Below are positions 45,761 to 54,472 of a stretch of 64,000 nt of DNA, piece by piece. How positions within the stretch are numbered: position 1 is the stretch's first letter; the number at the start of each line of letters is the position of its first letter. Source of the stretch: Bacillota bacterium (GTDB taxonomy: Bacteria; Bacillota; Sulfobacillia; JAJYWN01). The notes beneath the pieces are model-generated. The model had not been told where the DNA came from and did not search any database. It saw only the letters and a list, made by a program, of their open reading frames with translations. The stretch covers positions 1 through 64,000 of the forward strand of contig JAJYWN010000010.1 of assembly GCA_021791495.1 (NCBI GenBank), read 5' to 3'. The position numbers and the translations under genes are program-made.

Positions 45761-46046
45761 AGTCTATTCGCCGCGGGGCCGTTGCATGTGCGGAGACCAT
45801 GTCGTTTTCTTCATCGGTTTCTTTACTAGTTTCCATTGACTGGAAACACAAGAGGTGTTAAGCTTCTCCACAGAGCCCCAAACCACGAGACGGTCGACGA
45901 AACTCCCCCCGGGGCGCGGTTTTCCCCTTCCTTGTTCCCTATGGTCGGCGGCTTGGTCGCCGTCTGTGTCCGACGTCATGGTTTACCTTGGTGCCGCTCC
46001 GCCCCTTTTTAGCACGCCCTGTTCGGGAGAAGGGAGGGACACTTCC
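45761..46046 (+). other. Leader region upstream of a secreted-protein gene
   Basis: No gene is seen. GTTTCCA-TTGAC-TGGAAAC is a 7-bp dyad near 45828-45848, and the TTGACT inside it could be a -35 element with a weak -10 (TAAGCT) 17 bp later. If so, the leader would be about 180 nt. Further small hairpins (GGGGCGCGGTTTTCCCC; GTCGG..CCGAC near 45940-45975) and a T5 run near 46010 occur. I could not match it to a known riboswitch. Confidence 0.35.
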
Positions 46047-46529
46047 ATGAAGCGGGTTCTCTTGACCCTTTTGTCCGCCATGCTGATCGCGGCGGGCGTG
46101 GCCCTCCAATTCGGAGGAGGGGCCACCGCCGAGGCCTCGGCCGTGACCGTTCAGGTGAATTCCCTGGAGCAGATCACCTTGACCATGGGCAACCCCACGG
46201 TGGACTTTGGTTCCATGCAACCGGGCACCGTCGTCACGTCGGCCACCCCGGTCGTGTTCACGGTGAGCAGCAACGTGCCCTATGACGTGAGCTACTCGGC
46301 CAGCGGACTGGACGTCACACGTGGCTTTCCGCTATCCTGCCTGAAATGGGGATTGGCCGCCGATGGTTCGGATGCCGCCCCCTTGAACCAGACGGGAGCC
46401 TTCCTGGCCAATGAACCCAAGGTTACGGCCCGTTCAATTACGCACTACTACACTCTGGACATGCCTTGGTCCGCGTCGCCGGGCGCCTATGCGGCCAGCG
46501 TCATTTATACCGCGGTACCGCACCAGTGA
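46047..46529 (+). CDS. Secreted beta-rich surface protein
   Basis: 160 aa. A signal peptide (KRVLLTLLSAMLIAAGVALQF..ATAEASA) is followed by a beta-strand-rich domain of about 130 residues with one Cys (SCLKWG). Patterns such as VDFGSMQPGTVVTSATPVVFTVSSNVPYDV resemble WxL-like or other Ig-like surface proteins. There is no sortase motif and no WxL motif at the end. ATG with GGGAGGG about 8 nt upstream. The next gene encodes a DUF916-like protein. In WxL clusters of Gram-positive bacteria such pairs are displayed together on the wall; here this is an analogy only. Confidence 0.65.
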   Translation: MKRVLLTLLSAMLIAAGVALQFGGGATAEASAVTVQVNSLEQITLTMGNPTVDFGSMQPGTVVTSATPVVFTVSSNVPYDVSYSASGLDVTRGFPLSCLKWGLAADGSDAAPLNQTGAFLANEPKVTARSITHYYTLDMPWSASPGAYAASVIYTAVPHQ

Positions 46530-46626
46530 GGGTGACCGGAAATCGCCTGCTATCGTCCGGGAGCCGGACGGGCCAAAAATAGACCCGTCCCGGCCCCGGC
46601 GGCAGGCTTGGTGGGGGTGTATCCTT

Positions 46627-47634
46627 GTGCGAAATCTTCCCTGGCGCAGCCGTCCGCCGTCTCGCCTGGCTTTCGTGGCTTGGGCCATCGCGACTACCAT
46701 GGCGGTAGCGGCACTGTTCTTCTCCTCGACACCCGCGGCGGCTTCCGTCGCCCTAGGGGCCGCTCCGACCAGGTTCGACATCACCGTGGACCCCGGAAAT
46801 ACCAGCGCCCATGCCATCTGGGTCGTCAACGACGGCCAGGAGTCTTTATCTATCAGGTCCTACGCTATGGACCGGAATCTGGGCCGCGGTGTTCAGGAAT
46901 TCACCGCGCCTGGGAACAAGACCGACTCCGCCGCCGCCTGGGTGAGACTCGACCCAGAGAGCTTCGACCTGCTTCCGGGCGGGAAACGGCAGATCAGTTG
47001 GAGAGCGGAGGTCCCTGAGGACGCCACCCCGGGGGACCACCTGGCAGTCATCTTCTTCGAGACCGCACCCGCGGCCGTACCCGGCCGCCTGGGCATCGGC
47101 GCACGGGTCGGAGCCATCGTCAACGTCAGGGTGTCGGGGACCGCTGTGGAATCGGCAAGGTTTCTGGGGGCGTCGCTCGGCTCATCGGAAGAGCCGAAGC
47201 ACGCTGGCCGGGAAGGCAGCCGGGCCCACCTCTTTCCGCTAGGTCTGGCCTTTGGAAGGGAACCTCTGACCGTGACGGGGAGGTTCCAGAACACCGGGAA
47301 CATCCGCATCCCTCTCACGGCGGAGGCATCGGCCAAGGGGCTCTTCGGCGGCACGGTCAAGCTGACCGGCGGCGAGTCCGGAACCCTCTATCCGGGGGAA
47401 TCCGGCGACATATCTCTCCGTTGGGCTGATACCCCGCCGGTGGGAGTGCGTACCGTCCGCATCCGGTTCCAGGCGGGATCGGTGCAAGCCGACGTGGGGT
47501 TCCTGGTATTCTTCGTGCCAGAAAGAGGCATCTCGTCATTAGTCCTCATTGCTGCCGGCCTCTGGCTGCTATCCTACGTACGAAGGTTGCGCCCGGCCTT
47601 GCCGCCGGCCGCCCGGCCGGCTCCGGAGGACTGA
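46627..47634 (+). CDS. DUF916-like anchored surface protein
   Basis: 335 aa from GTG 46627 after GGGGGTG. Signal segment at about 15-37, then GAAPTRFDITVDPGNTSAHAIWVVND, an Ig-like domain of the kind in DUF916/pilus-chaperone-like proteins. A second beta domain (LTVTGRFQNTGNIRIPLTAEASAKG) follows, and a C-terminal transmembrane helix (SSLVLIAAGLWLLSYV) precedes a basic/Pro-rich cytoplasmic tail. It follows the small secreted protein by about 100 bp. It probably holds or presents that protein at the cell surface. Family assignment is by pattern only. Confidence 0.65.
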   Translation: MRNLPWRSRPPSRLAFVAWAIATTMAVAALFFSSTPAAASVALGAAPTRFDITVDPGNTSAHAIWVVNDGQESLSIRSYAMDRNLGRGVQEFTAPGNKTDSAAAWVRLDPESFDLLPGGKRQISWRAEVPEDATPGDHLAVIFFETAPAAVPGRLGIGARVGAIVNVRVSGTAVESARFLGASLGSSEEPKHAGREGSRAHLFPLGLAFGREPLTVTGRFQNTGNIRIPLTAEASAKGLFGGTVKLTGGESGTLYPGESGDISLRWADTPPVGVRTVRIRFQAGSVQADVGFLVFFVPERGISSLVLIAAGLWLLSYVRRLRPALPPAARPAPED

Positions 47635-47673
47635 CTGCCGTCAAAGGTGCCTGACCCCGGAGAGTGCCACCTG

Positions 47674-50094
47674 TCATCTTGGGGAGCCGCTTACCGATGC
47701 CAGAAGGGCCTGGAGTTCCGGATCGGTGGAGGCCGCCGGCGCAAGCCTCCGGCAGGTCTCAGTCAGGAGTGATCGGCACGCCACGGCCAGGCCGGCCAGG
47801 AAGCGGACCTCGCCGGCCTCGGCCCCGGCCAGCTCGACGGCTAGTTCCAGGTGCCGGACACTCTCCTCGGTCCATCCGTGGCGCGCCATGACAGCCGCCG
47901 CCACCCCTAGGCCGGTGGAGGTGAGAAGACCGTGCGCCTTGAGAACGTCTGTGAGCGTGGGGCCCCCGCCACTGGTCACTACCAGCGGAACAAGCCCCTC
48001 CAAGGCCCGCTCCAGGGCGCCGGGTTCGGTCGCCGCTCTCGCGAACAGGCCGATGGCTTCCTCCCGTTCCCCTTTCAATGCCGTGATAGTCGCCAAAGAG
48101 CAGAGGGCCTTGAACCCGCCCGTGCCCGCCATCACCGTGTACTTCCGCCAATCCGCGGGTCCCCGACGGATGCAGAGTCTCAGGAGTTCGGCGGCCCGTT
48201 CGGAGGCCCCGAGTTGAAAGTGGGCCATGGCCGACAGGTAGAGAAGGTCAGTGTAATCGGGGTACACTTGGACCCCCCTGTCCAGCAGATCGAGACAAGC
48301 TACAAGGTCGCCCGTGTTCAGGAGGGCCAAGCCGTAGTAGAGGAGGAAATCGGGTCGGGATGCCAGACCGTCCGGCGATTCGGCCCCGGCCTTCGCCAGA
48401 AGGACGCAGGCGTTCGCGTAATCGCCGTGGATGCACTCCTCCACCCCCATGGCGAAGTCGGCTGCGCCACCGACCGGCGATATTCTCTGCCGGATGACAT
48501 CGCTCTTCCACCGGCGGCGCTGGGCCACCCTTTCCGGTCCCGCGGCGCTGTGCCAGTGGCCGATGATCACTTCCACATCGTCAACCCCGACCACATTGGC
48601 CGCGGCGGACTCCCCAGCCACGGGCAGCGGCGACTCGCCGAGGGCCTCCGAAAACCGATAAGCCCCTTTCCGGACGACGCGACAGGAAGCCGAAAAGGAT
48701 GATTCCGCGGGGGAGAGACGGGCATCAAGGAAAGTCTGCACGCATAACCGGAGGGCATCGCCCCGCGCCGACCGGAGAACGGCCGCCAACCGCTCCCGGC
48801 CGGTGTCGGAAAGCACCTCGTCGGCGTTGAGGAAGAGGACCCATTCCCCGCTGGCCTGGTCCAAGGCGAGGTTCCGGGCGGTGCCGAAGTCGCCAGGCCA
48901 AGAGAAACGGCGTACCGTGGCCCCCATCTGGTGCGCGATAGCCGGCGACCGGTCGGTGGAACCCGTGTCGACGTAGACCAATTCGCTTCCCAGTTCAGCC
49001 CCGCTTTGCAGGCAGTTTCCCAGGAGAGCGGCCTCGTCGCGACCGATGACGCAGACGCTGACGCTGACTGGAGGGCACTGCGCCCTCTTCAAGCTCAGGG
49101 CTTCCGCCTTTTCCAGAAGGAGCTGAGGAGCCAGTACCGGAGACGGTGTTTCCTTCGGATACTTGCCCTGGGGGTCCGTCATCTCCTGATGGCGGGCGAG
49201 GACGGCGGCGGCCTCCGTGAACCGACCACAGTCGAAGTGGCAAATCCCCTCCAGCAGTAGAAGGTCCCTGAAATCCGGGTAGACCGTACGGTAGTACGCT
49301 ATCTGCTCCAGGGCGTCCCGATAGCGCTGCAGATCGATGAGCGTGGTGATCGTCCTTTTGACCAGAACCGGGGCGAAAGCCTGCCCCGGTCCGGTGAGCG
49401 GTAGCGCACGGACAAAGGAGGCCAGGGCCTTGGTCTTCTCTCCCAATCTCAGGTATTCCACCCCGAGGTTGTAGTGGAAGAACCCGTCCCGGTCCTCCTC
49501 CGGATAGTTCTCGAGTATCCGAAGGTTCCGGCGGATCTTGGCCCTGGTGTTCTGAGTCCTGGCGTCATACCCGTAATGGAGGATGCGGGCCCCGCAGTGG
49601 CCCAGCGCCCACACCCCCCGGCCGGCCAGGACCGCCGCGGCTATCTGCTCATGGATGCGGCCGTGGAAACGGTGCTCGGGGCGGTTGCGGAAGACACGGA
49701 CACTGGAGTGCACCAGCTCCGGGCCGTTTTGCGTAAGGCTCACTACCGGGAGATGGAAGGCCTCAACCCCCGGAGGCGCTGCCTCCAAGGTCCGAGGTAG
49801 TTCGGCACGGGTTGCCCCCTCCAGTTCCTCGTCGGCGTCCAGGAAGAGGATCCAGTCGCCGCTGGCCCTTTCCAGCGACGCATTGCGCGCGGCGGAGAAG
49901 TCCTCCGTCCACACGTGCTCGAACACCGAGGCACCGGCCGCCAGAGCCACTTCGACCGTGTCGTCCACCGAGCCGGTATCCACCACAATGGTTTCGTCCA
50001 CCGTTCCGGCGGCGCTCGCCAGGCAGCGCCCTATGTTCTCGCCCTCGTTCCGTGCAATGACGCAGAGGCTGAGACGTGGCCTCATGGTTATCAC
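47674..50094 (-). CDS. Double GT2 glycosyltransferase with TPR repeats
   Basis: 806 aa (or 803 from ATG 50085). Two GT2 (GT-A fold) domains: the first starts SLCVIARNEGENIGRCL with LFLDADEEL near residue 87; the second starts near 343 (VSVCVIGRDEAALLGNCL) with LFLNADEVL, where the first Asp of the DxD-like motif is Asn. Helical TPR-like repeats lie between and after them. The GTG start overlaps the upstream GT2-TPR gene by 4 bp. The family includes SunS, the S-glycosyltransferase of sublancin, and other peptide or protein glycosylators. The divergent Cys/Ser/Thr-rich protein at 51.8 kb is a candidate acceptor. Confidence 0.85.
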   Translation of the reverse strand: MITMRPRLSLCVIARNEGENIGRCLASAAGTVDETIVVDTGSVDDTVEVALAAGASVFEHVWTEDFSAARNASLERASGDWILFLDADEELEGATRAELPRTLEAAPPGVEAFHLPVVSLTQNGPELVHSSVRVFRNRPEHRFHGRIHEQIAAAVLAGRGVWALGHCGARILHYGYDARTQNTRAKIRRNLRILENYPEEDRDGFFHYNLGVEYLRLGEKTKALASFVRALPLTGPGQAFAPVLVKRTITTLIDLQRYRDALEQIAYYRTVYPDFRDLLLLEGICHFDCGRFTEAAAVLARHQEMTDPQGKYPKETPSPVLAPQLLLEKAEALSLKRAQCPPVSVSVCVIGRDEAALLGNCLQSGAELGSELVYVDTGSTDRSPAIAHQMGATVRRFSWPGDFGTARNLALDQASGEWVLFLNADEVLSDTGRERLAAVLRSARGDALRLCVQTFLDARLSPAESSFSASCRVVRKGAYRFSEALGESPLPVAGESAAANVVGVDDVEVIIGHWHSAAGPERVAQRRRWKSDVIRQRISPVGGAADFAMGVEECIHGDYANACVLLAKAGAESPDGLASRPDFLLYYGLALLNTGDLVACLDLLDRGVQVYPDYTDLLYLSAMAHFQLGASERAAELLRLCIRRGPADWRKYTVMAGTGGFKALCSLATITALKGEREEAIGLFARAATEPGALERALEGLVPLVVTSGGGPTLTDVLKAHGLLTSTGLGVAAAVMARHGWTEESVRHLELAVELAGAEAGEVRFLAGLAVACRSLLTETCRRLAPAASTDPELQALLASVSGSPR

Positions 50095-51704
50095 TCCGCC
50101 CTCCGCCGCGTGGCCAAGTTGGTGGCTTTGGCCCGCAGAGTGGCCGTAGCGAAGACCAGACGGCGCAACTCAGTGTTTTCGGGCTCCAAAGACAACAAAC
50201 GTAATCCCAGTTCCTGGCAGCGCGTGGCCAGCCGCGCCAGCGCCTCGACTGGCGCCGCGGCCCGTACCAGGGCCGACGCCTCGGCCGGTGCCTCGCCTCG
50301 CCGGTCCGCCACTCCGGCCGGCCGTCCCGCCGCCGCCGGTCCGTCCCCCACCGAGACGGCCGCCAACACCGCCCCCGCCTCCGCCTCGCCCAAACCAAAC
50401 AGGTCCCTCAAGCAGCGTCGCATGGTGGCTTCGTCAGATCCGGTGGCCCTCATGAACCCGCAGGCCCTGGCCAGCACGCGGCCACCTGGCATGCGCCTGT
50501 CCCCTCCTTCTCGCGCACCACCGGTCCCCGGAACGACCTCTGGAGCGGAGCCCCCGACGGCATCCCAGGTCCTGCCCAGAGCCTGCAGGGCCTCCTCCAG
50601 CCGGCCCTGCCTGGCACGCACCTCCGCCAGGTTCTCCCACGCCATACTCGTGATCACCTCTTCCATGGTGGTGTACTCCGGAGGCACACGCCGGAAGTGA
50701 GTGCATTTCTGGAAAAATGCTTCCGCCTCCGCCAAAAAGCCTAGTTCCCAGCAGACTTGGCCCTTTATGAAGTAGAGGTCGGGGTAGTCCGGGTAGATGG
50801 AGAGTCCGGCGTCGCAGAGGTCAACGGCTTGGTCATACTCTCCTAGAGCCTGCAGGCATAGACTGTAGTTTCGGTATAGACCGGGGAGCGCCTGGTCTCC
50901 CATCCCGGAGAGCGCCTGCCGGAAGTGCGCGGCCGCTTCGGCGGGCTGCCCCAGGTTCATGAGGCTCGTCGCCAGGTTGAACCGGCTGAAATGGTCGCCG
51001 GGGTTCTCGGCCAGCACCAAGCCCAGAAGGTCGGCGTTGCGCCGGCTCTTGGTGGCAACGCCCCCCTCGTCCCGGCGGTAGCCGTGATGGAGAATGCTCA
51101 AGCCCGAGTAGCGAATGGCGCCGTCCGGCACGCTGGTGTTGGCACTGGCGTCGGCGCCGGCGTCGGCCCGGAGAAGGCTGGGCCTGACCTGCTCATGGAC
51201 GCGCCCCTCGAACCTGTAGCAAGAACGGTTCCTGAACATCCGCAGGTTCAGGTTCCTCGACGTCAGCCTCTCCCCGCCGATGACCACCGGACTGCGGATA
51301 GTGAAGGTCCACCCCTCGACACTGTTCTCTCCCGCCAACGCTCTCAAACGTTCCGCCGTCTCCGGCGGCACTTCCTCGTCGGCGTCCAGAACGAGCACCC
51401 ATTCGCCGCCCGCCAAGTCCAGACTGGTGTTGCGCGCTCGGGAAAAGTCCGACTCCCAGACGATTTGGCTCACCCTGGCGCCGAACCCGCGCGCCACATC
51501 CACCGTGCGGTCGGACGAACCCGTGTCGACCACCACGATCTCATCGACGTGAGCGGCGATGCTTGTCAGGCAGCGCCCCAGGCTATCCTCTTCGTCCCGG
51601 GTGATCAGGCAGACGGTGATCGCTCCCGCGCCCAGAGTGCCCCCTGGCTCCGGCTTCCGCCCCGACGGTCCCAGATCCATCGTCATGCTGTCCCCCATAT
51701 CCAT
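50091..51704 (-). CDS. GT2 glycosyltransferase with TPR repeats
   Basis: 537 aa. One GT2 domain (ITVCLITRDEEDSLGRCLTSI, VVDTGSSDRTVDVARGFGA, VLVLDADEEV) near residues 28-125, then the FRNRSCYRFEGRVHEQV and ILHHGYRRDEGG segments characteristic of TPR-linked GT2 enzymes. TPR repeats cover about 225-350. The C-terminal 150 residues are Ala/Gly-rich helices. Start near a divergent promoter region shared with the small Cys-rich protein. It is translationally coupled to the double GT2 gene and probably works on the same acceptor. Confidence 0.87.
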   Translation of the reverse strand: MDMGDSMTMDLGPSGRKPEPGGTLGAGAITVCLITRDEEDSLGRCLTSIAAHVDEIVVVDTGSSDRTVDVARGFGARVSQIVWESDFSRARNTSLDLAGGEWVLVLDADEEVPPETAERLRALAGENSVEGWTFTIRSPVVIGGERLTSRNLNLRMFRNRSCYRFEGRVHEQVRPSLLRADAGADASANTSVPDGAIRYSGLSILHHGYRRDEGGVATKSRRNADLLGLVLAENPGDHFSRFNLATSLMNLGQPAEAAAHFRQALSGMGDQALPGLYRNYSLCLQALGEYDQAVDLCDAGLSIYPDYPDLYFIKGQVCWELGFLAEAEAFFQKCTHFRRVPPEYTTMEEVITSMAWENLAEVRARQGRLEEALQALGRTWDAVGGSAPEVVPGTGGAREGGDRRMPGGRVLARACGFMRATGSDEATMRRCLRDLFGLGEAEAGAVLAAVSVGDGPAAAGRPAGVADRRGEAPAEASALVRAAAPVEALARLATRCQELGLRLLSLEPENTELRRLVFATATLRAKATNLATRRRAE

Positions 51705-51755
51705 GACCAGATTATGTTTTCATGTTATGAAGGGAACCAAGGTTTGGCAGCTGTT

Positions 51756-51784
51756 CTCACATTCTGTAAACTAGCCCATATAAT
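51756..51784 (+). promoter_or_regulatory. Promoter of the Cys-rich protein gene
   Basis: CTCACA (51756-51761), 17 bp, TATAAT (51779-51784) on the plus strand; the -10 is perfect and the -35 matches 4 of 6. Transcription would start about 20 bp before the ATG. Confidence 0.55.
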
Positions 51785-51811
51785 GAACCGGCAGAAAGGA
51801 GGGATTAACCG

Positions 51812-52258
51812 ATGACCATCCGGCAAATCTGTGTCAACTTGGTTTCCTCGGCCGCGGCCACCTACTCGAACGTCGTAACCTGCACCAACCCGGCCCACAC
51901 TCCCACCGGACCAGGGACCGATAACCACGTCGTCCTGTTCAACGTCGCCGCGAACTATGGCGCTTCGCCACCGACGATTGCGTTCTCGTACTCCTCGAAC
52001 ATGGAGTACACCTGGACGCAGGCTGGCTCCACCTTCGACGCCTACTGCGACGTCCTGGGTTCCAGCGGCTCAGTGACGTTGCCCAGCGGCTCCGGCACGT
52101 GCTGCGGGATCACGCCCAGCATCACCTACTCCGCCACGATCGGCAGCATCACGACCACATCCACGATGGTCCAGGGGACGGTGAGCTTCGCCTTCACCGT
52201 GACCAACCTGTGCTCGCCCACCATCATCTGCGTGGACGACACGACTTGTCCCAGCTAG
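51812..52258 (+). CDS. Cys-, Ser/Thr-rich small protein of unknown family
   Basis: 148 aa, not recognised. It has no signal peptide or membrane helix. Composition is dominated by Thr, Ser, Gly and Val in beta-like strands, with eight or so cysteines spread from residue 7 to the C-terminus (including a CC pair in GTCCGIT and CVDDTTC at the end). A very strong AAAGGAGG site and a good promoter suggest high expression. It is flanked by divergent GT2-TPR genes. Cytoplasmically made, Cys-rich beta proteins of this size occur among spore-coat, exosporium and endospore-appendage proteins; an O- or S-glycosylated structural protein is one hypothesis. Confidence 0.7.
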   Translation: MTIRQICVNLVSSAAATYSNVVTCTNPAHTPTGPGTDNHVVLFNVAANYGASPPTIAFSYSSNMEYTWTQAGSTFDAYCDVLGSSGSVTLPSGSGTCCGITPSITYSATIGSITTTSTMVQGTVSFAFTVTNLCSPTIICVDDTTCPS

Positions 52259-52301
52259 CCGGCCGGCCCACACCTCCCCGGTCTGCCGCCCGGCCACGCG
52301 C

Positions 52302-52337
52302 GGAAAGGGCCACCCCTTTTTCGGAGGTGGCCCTTCC
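52302..52337. terminator. Bidirectional terminator between convergent genes
   Basis: GGAAAGGGCCACC (52302-52314) pairs with GGTGGCCCTTCC (52326-52337) with one bulge; the loop contains T5. It serves the Cys-rich gene (plus) and the solute-binding lipoprotein gene (minus). Confidence 0.75.
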
Positions 52338-52375
52338 GCCACTCACCCAGCCCTTCGGTCTGGCGGCAGACAGTG

Positions 52376-53392
52376 CTACTTAATGCCTAGCTCCTTGCGG
52401 GCTTGGTCCATGTACTTTAGAGTAGCCCAGCTGTCCATCGGCTTGTTAGGAACGGCGCCCGCCTTCGAGAGGAAATTGAAGGTGTCCATGACCGTGTCCG
52501 CGGTCATCAGTCCGTTAAGCGGATAGGCATCCATATCTTTCAGGACCGTGTAGAGTTCCTTAGCCACGTTCTGGTCGAGGCCATCCACCTTCTCGGCCGC
52601 CAGTTTCAGCCATTCCTCTGGCTTCTCCCGGAACCACTTAGCCGCCTGTAACTGGGCCTTGGCCACGGCTACGGCCAGGTCCCCGTTCTTATCCAACCAC
52701 TCTTTCTTGGCGCACCACATGTCATCGTGAATGCCGGGCAGTTCCTTCGGGACTGTGGTCAGAGTCGGGAATCCGGCCGCACGGAGCTTCAGGTAGTTGC
52801 TGCCATACGTCCAGATGGCGTCCACCTTTCCGGCCACCAGGGCCGCGGCGCGGGCTCCGTTACCGCCGATGGAAACGTGTTTTACCTGTGATGCCGGAAG
52901 TCCGTTCTTCTCCATGACGGCGTCGCTGATGACGTTTACCGCCGAGCCCGGGTCGGCCTCACCGATCACTTTCCCCTTGAGATCTGCCATGGTTTTGATG
53001 TTCTTCTGCACCACCATGGCGTAAGTATTCTTTGGACGACTCAAGGCGAAAGCGACCAGGCCGCCGTTAATCACGTCGTCCAACTGGCTGGCGCCTATGT
53101 CGGCCTGGCCGGCCAAAATGGCCTGGACGGCTTTGGAACCGCCGTCGGCCAGAGTAACTTTGACGTCGATACCTTGCTCTCTGAGGATGTCCACCATTCG
53201 GTAACCAAACGTGTCGATGGCGTCGGGGGCGGCGCTGAACACGACCCTCAAGGTCTTCCCTTTCACGTTGGCGGACCGACGGCATCCTGCAACCGAGAAG
53301 ATGGAAAGGACCAGGACCAACAGGAGTGCCGAAGCCAAACAATGGCGGGCAAAACTGGTGGCCCGCCGTGATAGGTTGGGATTCTCATGCAT
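52376..53392 (-). CDS. ABC-type solute-binding lipoprotein, NMT1/SsuA-like
   Basis: 338 aa. Type II signal peptide with lipobox SVAGC near residue 36. The body matches the NMT1/THI5-SsuA-TauA binding fold: VKVTLADGGSKAVQAILAGQADIGAS, a DLKGKVIGEADPGSAVNVISDAVMEKNG segment and AALVAGKVDAIW. Such proteins feed thiamine precursors, sulfonates, nitrate or similar small ligands to ABC importers, but no permease or ATPase gene is adjacent. It lies 19 bp after a glycosyltransferase gene on the same strand and is probably cotranscribed with two of them, an odd pairing. Confidence 0.85.
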   Translation of the reverse strand: MHENPNLSRRATSFARHCLASALLLVLVLSIFSVAGCRRSANVKGKTLRVVFSAAPDAIDTFGYRMVDILREQGIDVKVTLADGGSKAVQAILAGQADIGASQLDDVINGGLVAFALSRPKNTYAMVVQKNIKTMADLKGKVIGEADPGSAVNVISDAVMEKNGLPASQVKHVSIGGNGARAAALVAGKVDAIWTYGSNYLKLRAAGFPTLTTVPKELPGIHDDMWCAKKEWLDKNGDLAVAVAKAQLQAAKWFREKPEEWLKLAAEKVDGLDQNVAKELYTVLKDMDAYPLNGLMTADTVMDTFNFLSKAGAVPNKPMDSWATLKYMDQARKELGIK

Positions 53393-53411
53393 TGCGAGGG
53401 CAAACCTCCCT

Positions 53412-54464
53412 TCATTTGCCCCAGCCTATGCTATTGTCCCGCCCCGACGTGACAGGAGCCCAGACGTGGTCCGATTGCCCATCCCCGCTTCGGTTGAACG
53501 CCGCGATATAACGGGCCATGACCTTCTCCTTGGCAAACTGAGTGACCGCGTGGGGACGGACCGGGCGGTCCACCACCAAGTTCACCACCTGCTCAAGGTG
53601 GAACGGCGCATAGAGGTTGTCCGGATGGACGAATTCGGGGAAACAGAGAGACCGGGGGGCGGCGGGGACCAGGCCAAGGTAAATGGCCTCCAAAAGCGCG
53701 ACCGGCAGGTTATCGCAGAGGGAAGTAGTGATGACGACACTGGCCTGCGCCAAGCGGTGGTGGTACTCGTCTTTGGTCGCGTTGAACACGAAGTCCAGGC
53801 CCACCGCGCGGCCCGCGCGTAGCAGGCGTCCCAGGTCGGGGCTGCGCGCGGCGATCCGGGACTCCGGCTCGCCGGAGAGCTGCCGCACCCGGTAACCCTT
53901 CTGCCCGAGGAGCCGGGCCAATTCGATAACCAGGGACGGAGCCCTCTCCAGCGCGAACCGCTGGTTGAACACCACCAAGTCCTGTTCTTTCGGCGTTTCG
54001 CGGTACGGGTCCAGCTTCCCGTAGTCCATGGGAAACCCAGTGATGACGAAACGGTGGGCGTGCTCCGGGTAGGCCCGCATGGCGTTTTCGTAGCTCCAGC
54101 GGGAATTCAGGAAGAGGCAGTCGTAGTACCCGAAGCGGGTTTTCTCCTTAAGGTCCACGCCCGCCAGCACCGCGGGTTCAAAGGGGAAGCAGCAGAGTCC
54201 GTGGACATGCCCGCACTTCAGACCGGGCTTGTGCTCGATCAATTCGATGAGGGGATTCTGGGCCCAGGCCAGGAGCCACACGTCGTCGACCTTCGAACGA
54301 ATGTACTGCACTTCATTCAGCACCGTGTGGCATGAGGGAGAGAAGTAGTCCACCACAATCTTGCGGTACTCCAAACCGCACCTGGCAAGCTCGGACGTCA
54401 CGGCCTCGTTATACATCCCTTGCCAGTGGCCCTCGGACTCGGGATAAGTCAGGAAGTAAATCAT
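53412..54464 (-). CDS. Glycosyltransferase, GT-B fold
   Basis: 350 aa from ATG 54464. N-terminal Rossmann-like half (MIYFLTYPESEGHWQGMYNEAV). The second half has VVFNQRFALERAPSLVIELARLL and a sugar-nucleotide-binding segment ASVVITTSLCDNLPVALLEAIYLGLVPAAP, matching GT4/GT1-type enzymes in which a Glu precedes the conserved loop. HGLCCFPFEP includes a Cys pair. The start has only a weak ribosome binding site, but it begins 8 bp after the preceding GT4 gene stop, suggesting coupling. Acceptor unknown; a surface polysaccharide or glycoprotein is likely from context. Confidence 0.78.
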   Translation of the reverse strand: MIYFLTYPESEGHWQGMYNEAVTSELARCGLEYRKIVVDYFSPSCHTVLNEVQYIRSKVDDVWLLAWAQNPLIELIEHKPGLKCGHVHGLCCFPFEPAVLAGVDLKEKTRFGYYDCLFLNSRWSYENAMRAYPEHAHRFVITGFPMDYGKLDPYRETPKEQDLVVFNQRFALERAPSLVIELARLLGQKGYRVRQLSGEPESRIAARSPDLGRLLRAGRAVGLDFVFNATKDEYHHRLAQASVVITTSLCDNLPVALLEAIYLGLVPAAPRSLCFPEFVHPDNLYAPFHLEQVVNLVVDRPVRPHAVTQFAKEKVMARYIAAFNRSGDGQSDHVWAPVTSGRDNSIGWGK

Positions 54465-54472
54465 CTCTGTTG

